From Gammaproteobacteria bacterium (GTDB lineage: Bacteria; Pseudomonadota; Gammaproteobacteria; SZUA-140): a DNA stretch of 64,000 bases. A program made the position numbers and the translations under genes. The notes below the pieces were generated by a model. The model had not been told where the DNA came from. It searched no databases and worked only from the letters and a program-made list of their open reading frames with translations. The stretch lies in assembly GCA_016716465.1 (NCBI GenBank), contig JADJWH010000007.1, positions 122,501 to 186,500 on the forward strand, written 5' to 3'. This document shows positions 36,987 through 46,100 of the stretch, piece after piece; position 1 is the first letter of the stretch, and the number at the start of each line of letters is the position of its first letter.

Positions 36987-37796
36987 GTGAAGCCCAGTAA
37001 TCTGCTCGGGATTCTCGGCCATGCCGCGCCGGATTTTTTCATCATCGGGGTCCAGAAAGGCGGCACCACTTCGCTCTACAATTATCTCGCCCGTCATCCA
37101 GCGGTGCTTCCGGCGGTGGAAAAGGAGATTCACTATTTCAGTGAAAATTTCTATAGAGGCGAAGCGTGGTACAGCAAGCGCTTTCCGACCCGATACCACA
37201 AGCTGCGCCGCATGCTGGAGTTGCATACGCGTATCCTGACCGGAGAGGCAACCCCGTATTACATCTTCCATCCCCATGCCGCCCGACGGATCAGGGCGCG
37301 TCATCCACGCGCCAGGATCATCCTCATGCTGCGCAATCCCGTCGATCGCGCCTATTCGCACTATCGTTATCACGTCAAGCTGGGTGTCGAGTCGCTGAGT
37401 TTCGAGGAGGCGATAGCCGCGGAGCCACAGCGGCTGGCCGGGGAAATGGAGCGGATGATGGCCGATGAGTACTACTCCAGCGAAGCGTGCAAACTGTTTT
37501 CTTACCTGAGGCGCGGGATCTATGTCGACCAGATCCGGCGCTGGCGCGAATATTTTCCTCGCGAGCAGATGCTGGTCCTGAAAAGCGAGGATTTTTTTGC
37601 CAACCCGGCGGAGTCTTATCTGCAGGTCACCCGGTTTCTGGGCCTGGAGCACCATGATCTTAGCGCTTATGACACGTTCAATGCGGGCGCTGAATCGGCC
37701 CTGCGGTCTGACACACGGCAGGGGCTCGTGGAATATTTCCGGGCGAGTAACGAGCAGCTCTACGACTATCTGGGAGTCGATTTCGGCTGGAATTGA
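36987..37796 (+). CDS. Sulfotransferase 1 (heparan N-sulfotransferase-like)
   Basis: 269 residues. The 5'-phosphosulfate-binding loop is FIIGVQKGGTTSLYNYLARH (residues about 17-36), where the Lys is the catalytic residue of heparan-type sulfotransferases. The 3'-phosphate-binding motif is LMLRNPVDRAYSHYRYH near 115. EKEIHYFSENF and KSEDFFANP are also family marks. It would transfer sulfate from PAPS to a glycan or lipid. GTG start follows a clear GGCGGAGG. It is the last gene of the co-directional block from 27704. Confidence 0.9.
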   Translation: MKPSNLLGILGHAAPDFFIIGVQKGGTTSLYNYLARHPAVLPAVEKEIHYFSENFYRGEAWYSKRFPTRYHKLRRMLELHTRILTGEATPYYIFHPHAARRIRARHPRARIILMLRNPVDRAYSHYRYHVKLGVESLSFEEAIAAEPQRLAGEMERMMADEYYSSEACKLFSYLRRGIYVDQIRRWREYFPREQMLVLKSEDFFANPAESYLQVTRFLGLEHHDLSAYDTFNAGAESALRSDTRQGLVEYFRASNEQLYDYLGVDFGWN

Positions 37797-37855
37797 TGCT
37801 ATAAATTTGCTCCGTATGGTTGGTGCCATTGATTGGCGGATATAGCTCAGTAAGC

Positions 37856-40800
37856 ATGAATTTTCTCCCGCTCGTCGCCCGAGGTTTCAGCCAGGCCGTC
37901 CTGCTGGCCGCCCTCACGCTGTTACCGTTGACGATCCCCCCCGCGGCGGCGGCCGCGAATGCGCGTGCCGATTTCAACGGCGACGGGCGCACTGACCTGG
38001 CGATCGGTGTTCCGGGCGAGGATGTCGGGAGCATCATCGATGCCGGCGCCGTACGGATCGTTTATGGAAGCGGCAGTGGGGCGCCGGCGGCGGGTACAGA
38101 ACAGATCTGGCATCTGGACAGCGTCGGTATACCGGGTACGGCGCAGTCGGGCGATCATTTCGGTGCGGCCATCGCCAGCGGGGATTTCAACCGGGACGGT
38201 TATACCGACCTCGCGGTGGGTATGCCGAACAAGAACGGCAATCGAGGCCAGATGCTGGTCATGTACGGCAGCGGCGCGGGTCTCAGCGCGGCCGGCAGCC
38301 AGATCTGGGATCAGGGGGTGCTCGCCGATGACCCGGAAACAGACGACCGCTTTGCATCCGCGCTCGTGGCGGGGGACTTCAACCGGGACGGATACGACGA
38401 CCTCGCCGTCGGGGTTCCCGGGGAGGATTATCCCGGCATCGGGCCACCTGAAGCCAACCCGCCGACTCCCAATTGCGATCCCTGCGTCAATGCCGGTGTG
38501 GTCAATGTGGTTTACGGCGGCCCCAGCGGCCTGACGGCCACGCGGAACGAGCTTTGGCACCAGGATCGCGGCGTTTCCTACGACGGCTGGGTTGAGCCAC
38601 AGGACTGCTTCGGTGCAAGCCTGGCTTCCGCGGATTTCAATGGCGACGGCATAGATGATCTTGCCGTTGGCGTGCCGTGCGAGAACACCGGCGGCGCGGA
38701 CGTGCCATTTCCGAACAACGGCGCGGTGAGCGTGTACTACGGTTCGACCGGCGGTCTGACGGGTGTCGGAGCGCAATACCTGCGGCAGTGGGCGGAAGAC
38801 GTCGTCGATTATCCCCAGGCCAATGATGCCTTCGGTTATGCCCTCGCGGCGGGAGATTTCGATGGTGACGGCCGCGCCGATCTGGCGATAGGCGTGCCGG
38901 GCGAGGATAGCGGCGGTATCAGCGATGCCGGTGGCGTGGCGGTCTTTTACGGGGCTGCCGGCGGCCTGATCAGAAACGAGCTGTGGGGGACACACAGTCC
39001 GGATGTCATCGGCGACCCGGTCGCCAATGCGCACTGGGGTTATGCGCTCGCCGCGGGAGATTTCAACCATGACGGGCGAGCTGATCTTGCGATCGGGGCA
39101 CCCGGTGATAGCGTTTCGGCCATTATCGAGGCCGGGTCCGTAAGCATACTTTACGGTGCCCCCACCGGACTGAGCGGCCAGTCCAGCCAACTGTTCACCC
39201 AGGATACCCCCGGCGTAGACGAGGTTGCCGAGCAGGTTGACTGGTTTGGACATACGCTCGCCGCTACCGATCTCGACGGCGATGGCGCTCAGGACCTCGT
39301 CATAGGCGTGCCATTCGAAGACTACGGATTCACCGTGGATGCGGGGGCCGTTCATCTCCTCTATGGCTCGGCAGGTACGGGGATTTCAGCAACCGGGAGC
39401 CGATTACTCGGTCAGGATGGACCAGGCAGCCAGGACATCAGCGAGGCAGGGGATCAATTCGGTGGTCGTCTGGTTCCGCGCCTCAACGGCGCGGCGCCCT
39501 GGCCGGATGAACCGACGAACTACATGATGACGGCGCCGACCGCGGTGAATCTCACCGCGGAGGGTTCGGCGGACTGGGTTCATTGGGGCCGCGCCAGCGT
39601 AACAGCGCCGGATCGAAAATCCGGTGTTGCCCCCCAGATTGGCAACCTGTTTCCTCTGGGCGGGGCGAGTCCCGCGATCACGAACCAGACGAGCTCTGCC
39701 TATGCCTGGAGCGACGGCGCGCCACTCGCGACCCATTCCGGCACCAAATCCGGCGTTCGGGTGTTCAGCGCCGGCAATGGCTTCCAGTTCAGTGTGCCTG
39801 CAGATACGGGCTTCCGGACCCTCAAGGTCTATGTGGGAGCGAATGCCGCAAGAGGCCAATTTACCGCCAGTCTGAGTGATGGCAGTGCTCCGGCGTACAC
39901 CACCGCGGTCGATCGCCGCAGTGGACGCACCAGTCAGGTCATCACACTCAACTACCGCGCGGCATCGCCCGGCCAGACCCTGACCGTCAGCTACGTTTTG
40001 AACACGCTCTACCAGGCCAATCTCCAAAGCTGGATAACCCTCGAGTCGGCGGCACTGCGTGTTGCCGGGGATGATCGCCCGCCGATGCTTGAGCCGATCG
40101 GAAATCGAACCTTGCAGGAAGGCGAACTGCTGAGTCTGGCCGTGGTCGCAGTGGATTCCGATGGTCCGGCCCCGCTGAGCCTGAGCCAGACCAATACGCT
40201 GCCCGGCAGCCCGAACATCCTGACCGACAATGGCAACGGCAGCGGCACGCTGAACTGGACGCCGGCCGCGGGCTCCGCGGCCGGCAGCCCCTATTCGGTC
40301 ACCGTCACGGCCACCGACGGCGCCGGGACCTCCTCGAGCACCAGCTTCACCGTGACCGTTCTCCCGGTCAGCTCGCACACGCCTTACGGCGGGAGCGCGT
40401 GGCCGATCCCGGGGATCATCGAGGCGGAGAACTACGACCTGGGCGGCTCAGGCGTGGGCTATTTCGACACCACGGCGGGCAACGCCGGCAATCTCTACCG
40501 CAGCGACGGCGTCGACATCTGGGTCGCCTCCGACGTGGATGGCGCCTACATGGTGGGCCAGACCAGCGCCGGCGAGTGGCTGGACTACACAGTCAACGTG
40601 GCAGCCGCCGGCAGCTACACGCTCAATCTGCGGGTGGCGACGGCGGTGAACAACAAACGGCTGCGTATCCTGATGAACGGCGCCGACATCACCGGCTCGA
40701 TCGCGGTGCCCAATACCGGCGGCTGGACCGCCTGGACCACCCTCAGCCGGACGGTGACGCTCAATGCCGGCCAGCAGACCCTGCGCCTGCAGGTCGACAG

Positions 40801-41620
40801 CGGCAGCTTCAACGTCAACTGGATCGGTTTCACCTCCGGTTTCTCCAATGCCGCGCCCACCCTGAGCCCAATCGGCAATCAGACGGTGAATGAAGGGCAA
40901 TTACTTGTCGTGCCGGTCTCGGCCACTGACGCCGACGGTCCAGCCCCGCTGAGCCTGAGCCAGACCAGTACGCTGCCCGGCAGCCCGAACATCCTGACCG
41001 ACAATGGCAACGGCAGCGGCACGCTGAACTGGACGCCGGCCGCGGGCTCCGCGGCCGGCAGCCCCTATTCGGTCACCGTCACGGCCACCGACGGCGCCGG
41101 GACCTCCTCGAGCACCAGCTTCACCGTGACCGTTCTCCCGGTCAGCTCGCACACGCCTTACGGCGGGAGCGCGTGGCCGATCCCGGGGATCATCGAGGCG
41201 GAGAACTACGACCTGGGCGGCTCAGGCGTGGGCTATTTCGACACCACGGCGGGCAACGCCGGCAATCTCTACCGCAGCGACGGCGTCGACATCTGGGTCG
41301 CCTCCGACGTGGATGGCGCCTACATGGTGGGCCAGACCAGCGCCGGCGAGTGGCTGGACTACACAGTCAACGTGGCAGCCGCCGGCAGCTACACGCTCAA
41401 TCTGCGGGTGGCGACGGCGGTGAACAACAAACGGCTGCGTATCCTGATGAACGGCGCCGACATCACCGGCTCGATCGCGGTGCCCAATACCGGCGGCTGG
41501 ACCGCCTGGACCACCCTCAGCCGGACGGTGACGCTCAATGCCGGCCAGCAGACCCTGCGCCTGCAGGTCGACAGCGGCAGCTTCAACGTCAACTGGATCG
41601 GTTTTTCGGGCATTAACTAG
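37856..41620 (+). CDS. Secreted integrin-like FG-GAP propeller protein with two Ig-like/CBM6-like units
   Basis: 1254 residues. Signal peptide (VLLAALTLLPLTIPPAAAA). Seven FG-GAP repeats make an integrin-alpha-like propeller, each with a calcium loop such as DFNGDGRTDLAIGVPGED, at about residues 37, 110, 171, 259, 334, 401 and 472. A beta-rich region of no known family spans about 553-735. Then come two units, each an Ig-like He_PIG domain plus a CBM6-like domain (GIIEAENYDLGGSGVGYFD to FNVNWIGF). The two units are nearly identical in DNA (period 774 bp). No sorting signal or anchor at the C terminus, so it is released or bound through the CBMs. A shorter start than 37820 is used because the signal peptide begins at 37856. 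Confidence 0.88.
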   Translation: MNFLPLVARGFSQAVLLAALTLLPLTIPPAAAAANARADFNGDGRTDLAIGVPGEDVGSIIDAGAVRIVYGSGSGAPAAGTEQIWHLDSVGIPGTAQSGDHFGAAIASGDFNRDGYTDLAVGMPNKNGNRGQMLVMYGSGAGLSAAGSQIWDQGVLADDPETDDRFASALVAGDFNRDGYDDLAVGVPGEDYPGIGPPEANPPTPNCDPCVNAGVVNVVYGGPSGLTATRNELWHQDRGVSYDGWVEPQDCFGASLASADFNGDGIDDLAVGVPCENTGGADVPFPNNGAVSVYYGSTGGLTGVGAQYLRQWAEDVVDYPQANDAFGYALAAGDFDGDGRADLAIGVPGEDSGGISDAGGVAVFYGAAGGLIRNELWGTHSPDVIGDPVANAHWGYALAAGDFNHDGRADLAIGAPGDSVSAIIEAGSVSILYGAPTGLSGQSSQLFTQDTPGVDEVAEQVDWFGHTLAATDLDGDGAQDLVIGVPFEDYGFTVDAGAVHLLYGSAGTGISATGSRLLGQDGPGSQDISEAGDQFGGRLVPRLNGAAPWPDEPTNYMMTAPTAVNLTAEGSADWVHWGRASVTAPDRKSGVAPQIGNLFPLGGASPAITNQTSSAYAWSDGAPLATHSGTKSGVRVFSAGNGFQFSVPADTGFRTLKVYVGANAARGQFTASLSDGSAPAYTTAVDRRSGRTSQVITLNYRAASPGQTLTVSYVLNTLYQANLQSWITLESAALRVAGDDRPPMLEPIGNRTLQEGELLSLAVVAVDSDGPAPLSLSQTNTLPGSPNILTDNGNGSGTLNWTPAAGSAAGSPYSVTVTATDGAGTSSSTSFTVTVLPVSSHTPYGGSAWPIPGIIEAENYDLGGSGVGYFDTTAGNAGNLYRSDGVDIWVASDVDGAYMVGQTSAGEWLDYTVNVAAAGSYTLNLRVATAVNNKRLRILMNGADITGSIAVPNTGGWTAWTTLSRTVTLNAGQQTLRLQVDSGSFNVNWIGFTSGFSNAAPTLSPIGNQTVNEGQLLVVPVSATDADGPAPLSLSQTSTLPGSPNILTDNGNGSGTLNWTPAAGSAAGSPYSVTVTATDGAGTSSSTSFTVTVLPVSSHTPYGGSAWPIPGIIEAENYDLGGSGVGYFDTTAGNAGNLYRSDGVDIWVASDVDGAYMVGQTSAGEWLDYTVNVAAAGSYTLNLRVATAVNNKRLRILMNGADITGSIAVPNTGGWTAWTTLSRTVTLNAGQQTLRLQVDSGSFNVNWIGFSGIN
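40154..41604. repeat. Near-perfect internal direct duplication (774-bp period)
   Basis: Bases about 40154-40830 recur at about 40928-41604. I counted three mismatches in roughly 677 bp, all at the 5' edge (GAT/GAC, CCGGCC/CCAGCC, CAAT/CAGT). Each copy encodes most of one Ig-like domain and the whole CBM6-like domain. Identity at silent sites shows a recent duplication or gene conversion. Confidence 0.95.
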
Positions 41621-41773
41621 CTCAACTGGATTCAAATCCCCGGAATTTTGCCCGATACTCTCTGCATAGACACAGCCTCAAGAGCGCGTCAATTCCGTGG
41701 ACAGCACCGGGTTTGGGTCGCGATAGCTTCGTTGGGGCAGGATCATTTTCGATAATTTAGCGGGACAATCGTG

Positions 41774-42715
41774 ATGTCGACCAATGAGCAGCGGCTGATC
41801 TTTCTGGGCGGGGCCCCCCGGTCGGGAACAACCTTGTTACAGAACATCCTCGATATGCATCCGGATATCCTGGGTGGTCCGGAGTTTCTGCATTTGCCGG
41901 ATATCCTGCAACTTCGCGGCAAGCTGCGCGACTCCGTTGCCCGCGGATGGATCGATCTGATCTGCTCAGCGGAGGAGGTCGATGAACGCATGCGTAATCT
42001 CATTGGCGGATTTCTGTTGACCTTCGCCGACAGGCACGGCGCCAAATTGCTCAGCGAGAAGACACCCGAGAATGTCCTGGTCTTTCCCAAATTGGTGGAG
42101 TTGTTTCCGGGTTCGAAGTTCATTCACATCGTGCGCGATCCACGCGCAACCGTGGCTTCTTTGCTGGAAGTTGGGAAAAAGGCCCGGCGTAAAGGTGAAA
42201 CCCCGGCGTTGTTCACACGTGACGCACAGTCCGCGATCAGGCATGTGCGACGCTGCCTGGATTCCGGCTTTTCGGCCTCCCGTACCGCGCCGGACAAGGT
42301 GTATACGCTGGTTTATGAACGATTGATCCGGGACCCGGAGGCCGAGGGACGCCAGATCTGCGGTTTCCTCGGTGTGTCATGGGCGCCGGAGATGTTACGG
42401 CCCGGCGAGAAGCGCCACATGGGTGAGAGCGCCATTACCGTCAACTCAAAAGAGATCTGGTATGACGCCAAAACGTACAACTCCAATCCTCAACCGGACA
42501 GCCTGGAGAAATGGCGCGAAACGCTGGCGGCGCACGAAAAGCTGATGATTGCGCGCGCGTTCTCCGATTCAGAGGATTTGAGCCGGCTGGGGTACGATTT
42601 CACGCTCAGCGATATGGGGACGATGGATCGCGCGCGCGGCGCCGTGGTAACGTGGCTGCGGGGGCTCCGTCGCCGGCTCGGCGGCGGGCTGCGCCGGCTT
42701 GCCGGAGATAAATGA
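41774..42715 (+). CDS. Sulfotransferase 2 (Sulfotransfer_3-like)
   Basis: 313 residues. 5'-PSB loop FLGGAPRSGTTLLQNILDMH near residue 9-28; LLSEKTPENVLVFPKLVELF and the 3'-PB motif HIVRDPRATVASLLEVGKK near 115-130 are typical of the P-loop sulfotransferases with a GAPRSGTT start. The C-terminal tail is rich in Arg and Gly (RGLRRRLGGGLRRLAGDK), unusual and possibly membrane- or nucleic-acid-binding. GTG 41771 immediately before is an alternative start. It ends 8 bp from the convergent NTF2-like gene, with no terminator visible between. Confidence 0.88.
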   Translation: MSTNEQRLIFLGGAPRSGTTLLQNILDMHPDILGGPEFLHLPDILQLRGKLRDSVARGWIDLICSAEEVDERMRNLIGGFLLTFADRHGAKLLSEKTPENVLVFPKLVELFPGSKFIHIVRDPRATVASLLEVGKKARRKGETPALFTRDAQSAIRHVRRCLDSGFSASRTAPDKVYTLVYERLIRDPEAEGRQICGFLGVSWAPEMLRPGEKRHMGESAITVNSKEIWYDAKTYNSNPQPDSLEKWRETLAAHEKLMIARAFSDSEDLSRLGYDFTLSDMGTMDRARGAVVTWLRGLRRRLGGGLRRLAGDK

Positions 42716-42723
42716 GCGATGTT

Positions 42724-43131
42724 TCAGTATTCCGCGTCGATCCCGTATCCACGGCCATCAGTAGGTGCCACGAGGAAGCGGACGTGCATCATTCCACCGT
42801 CCTGCAGATGGATCTCGGCATCGACCTCGACCTTACCTTCGGTGGTCTCTCTTGCATCCGAGATGCTGAACGTCGCGCCTGCGTAGGAATTCAACAATAC
42901 CTGGCCATAGCCCGGACTTTCCAGCAGGGACTGACGTTCCTTGCGGAAGTCGGGCGTGATGAACTTGCTCAACTCGGCCGTATTTCCGCTGATCAGGCCG
43001 GCCATGTATCCCTCGACCGTTGCGCGCGCCATGGATTCGGCGGTCGTCATGGGCGCGGCGCCCAGCGCGGGGTGCGCGGTGAAGACCAGGAGTGCCAGGA
43101 CGGTTGCCGTAAATGGGTGCATCGATCTCAT
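42724..43131 (-). CDS. Small secreted NTF2-like (SnoaL-type) protein
   Basis: 135 residues. Signal peptide (FTATVLALLVFTAHPALG, cut before AAP). The mature part starts with a helix (SMARATVEGYMAGLISGNTA), then ITPDFRKERQSLLESPGYGQV and three beta strands (ATFSISDARET, VEVDAEIHL, MMHVRFLV), the order of an NTF2-like fold. No catalytic residues can be assigned. It lies 37 bp downstream of the sulfatase-fusion gene on the same strand and is probably co-transcribed. Confidence 0.7.
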   Translation of the reverse strand: MRSMHPFTATVLALLVFTAHPALGAAPMTTAESMARATVEGYMAGLISGNTAELSKFITPDFRKERQSLLESPGYGQVLLNSYAGATFSISDARETTEGKVEVDAEIHLQDGGMMHVRFLVAPTDGRGYGIDAEY

Positions 43132-43168
43132 GGCTCGTGTGCTCTATGGGTTGAATATCGTCCGGATC

Positions 43169-46100
43169 TCAATTCTTGACCACGATCGCAATGTAATTTG
43201 CCGCGGCACCGGTCGCCGCGGCGTTGGCGCCTCCTAGGAGGATGGTCCCCGACGCATTGTCCTTGCGATAGAGCTTCATCTGCGGCGTGGACGGGTTGCT
43301 GGTGTAGATCCGCAATCCGGAATCCACGAATCCGGAGGATAGCCAGGAGGGCAGCGTGGCGGCATTGGCATCATACGCCACGTACAGCGTCGCGGGCGCC
43401 GGAATGTTGAACGACAGGTAATCGCTGTTGGCGGCGTTCTTGTCCAGATTGCCGGTCAGTATCCAGCGCCCATGCGCGAGCGCCGCCGGAATCGGGCTGT
43501 TGATCGTGTAGGTTTGATCGACATAGTACGGATCGCCGGGCTCCATCAGGTTTTCTTTGTAGGGAAGCGGGCTTGCGCACGAGCCGCCCTGGGACAAGCG
43601 CAGGCACAGGGCGCTGGCGACGAATGGCGGCGTCGAGTTTCCGGTCAGCGCGTTGGCGATCAGGCGCGCCATGACCTCGTAGCCGAGCGCGTTCGGATGA
43701 AGGTTGGTGGCGTACAGGTAGAATTTGTTCTCGCTGCCGAGGAAATAATCGTACAGATTCGCCCCCAATTGTCGGTCCGTGAGCTCATTGGCGATCACGG
43801 CATTGTATCCGTCACGAATCAGCAGATTGCGTGCATGATTCGCCGGATCCGCATAGGGCGCCTGGAATGGATCGCCGAACCGGGGCGGCGCCCGGTTGAC
43901 GACGACGGTTTTTCCCGCGGCGGTGAGCTGGTTGATAGTTGCCTGCAGATTACCCTTGAAGGTGCCGTTGCACTGGCTGCCGTTGCAGCCGAGGCCACTC
44001 GGTGTGAAGAGCGTTCCATTGGCGTCGTTGACGCCGATGGTTACGATGAATCTGTTGGAATCCGGATAGCCCTCGAGCACCGAGGCGAGCCTGTCGTTCA
44101 GCAAGTTGGCCGACGTGTCGCCGGGGACGCCGGCGTTGTTCACGAGCGACGGATAGGGTTGTTGCGAGTTGAGCAAATCGGTCAGGGCGGCTTCATAACC
44201 CTGTGAGGAGATCACCCAGCCGCCCTGCGAAATACCGTCGCTGGAAGTGCTGTCGTCCAGCCCGTTGGTGATACTGTCGCCGAACGCCACATGGTTATCG
44301 CCACCGGAGCTTATGGAGGTATTGGTGTCGCTGTCCAGCTGGACATTGAACTGATCGCGCAATACCGCGCTCAATTGATAGACCCCCTGGGCCGGCGCGG
44401 TGCAGGAGGCGGTGAACAGGCCGGCATGTCCCGTCTCGCTCGCGACGGTACAGGAGTTGAGCAGGCTGTTCAGCTGGAATTCGACCGTGGCTCCGGCGGG
44501 CTTGTTCATCACGACGGCGCCCACGTCGAACGTGGTGCCCGGAGAGACCGAGTAGGACACGGGCGCGGATATCGCGACGGCCGGAACCGTATCATTGTCC
44601 TGGATGTAAACATCGTCGAAGGCGCACTGGTCGCGGCAGTAGAGTCCCACGGTGCCGCTGCTCAGGCTCGTGTCGTAAGCCCCGAACAGTTTCTCGCCGT
44701 TGACGCTGGCGATGACGACCGGTCCCTGGGCCTTCATGGTGACGTTCAGGGGCGTGCCGGTCAGATAGCCCCTGGCGTTTTTGGCCAGGGTATGGAAGGT
44801 GCCTCCGGCGCGGGTTTCGAGCCGTGCGAAGCCGTTCGCCGCGCTGTACGAGAGACGCGTATAGCTGTTGTCGTTGGGGTTGACGCGGATCATGACACCG
44901 ATGTCCTGTCCCGAGGCCGCCGTCGGTAGAGCTTTGACGCTGAATGTGTAGTCGCCGAGCGTTATCCCTGGGACCAGATAGGAATAGGTGCCGCGATGGT
45001 ATCCGCCCTGCAGGGCGCTTCCATTGAAGCCGACGAAGTTGTTCTGGCGGTATTCGCCGGCGGTCACGCCCCAATTCGGGTCTTGTCCGGAGTCATTGAC
45101 GACCTGCCAGTTGGTGGCGAAGCCGCTGGAGAAATCCTCGGAGTAGGGAAGCGGCAACGCTCCGGCCGCCGTGAAGCTGATCCAGTTGACGTTGAAGCTG
45201 CCGTTGTCGATCTGGAGGCGCATCACCTTCTGGCCCGCGCTGCCGATGTTGACCGGGATGCTGACGGTCTGCCAGGTGATCCAGCCGCCGGTATTCGGAA
45301 TGGCGATCGGTCCGGCGATATCGTTGCCATTCATCAGTACGCGCGCCTGTTTGCCATTGGCCGCGGTCGCCACCCGCAGGTTCAACATGTAGGAGCCGGC
45401 GCTTTGCACCTCGACCGTGTATTCCAGCCACTCACCCGCCTTGGTCGAGCCCACCATATAGGCGCCGCTGACATCGGAAGCATTCCAGATGTCGACGTTG
45501 TCGCTCCGGTACAGATTGCCGTCGTTGCCGACGGTGGCATCCTGGTAAGCGATACCGGGCCCACCGAGGTCGTAGTTCTCCGCCTCTATGACCCCGGGGA
45601 TCGGCCAGGGCGTGCCGCCATAGGGGGGCTGCGTGCTGGAAATGACTGTGACCTTGAAGCTCGCGCTGGAGAAGGCGCCGTCGCCATCGGTGGCCGTGAC
45701 GGTGACCGAGTAGGGACTGCCGGCGGCCGCGCCCGTGGACGGCGTCCAGTTCAGCGTGCCGGTACCGTTGCCGTTGTCGGTCAGGATGAAGGGGTTGCCG
45801 GGCAGGGTGTTGGTCTGGCTCAGGGTCAGGGGCGCCGGGCCGTCGGTGTCGGAGGCCGAGACCGGCACGACGAGCGGCTGGCCTTCAGTTACGACCTGAT
45901 TTCCGATGGGACTCAGGGTCGGTGGCAGGTTGTCGGTCACCGTGACTGTGAAGATCATGCTGGAGAAATGGCCGGCGCCGTCGGTGGCGGTAACGGTGAT
46001 TGAATAGGGACTCCCGGCGGAGGAGCCAGCGGGAGGCGTCCAGTCGATGAACCCGTTGCCGCTGCCATAGTCCGTCAGGATGTTCGGGTTGCCGGGCAGG

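Noticed and set aside
37836..37851. GCGGATATAGCTCAGT, which resembles the 5' end of a tRNA
   Set aside because: No matching acceptor 3' strand, anticodon arm or T-arm follows; it lies 5 nt before a start codon and is most likely chance.
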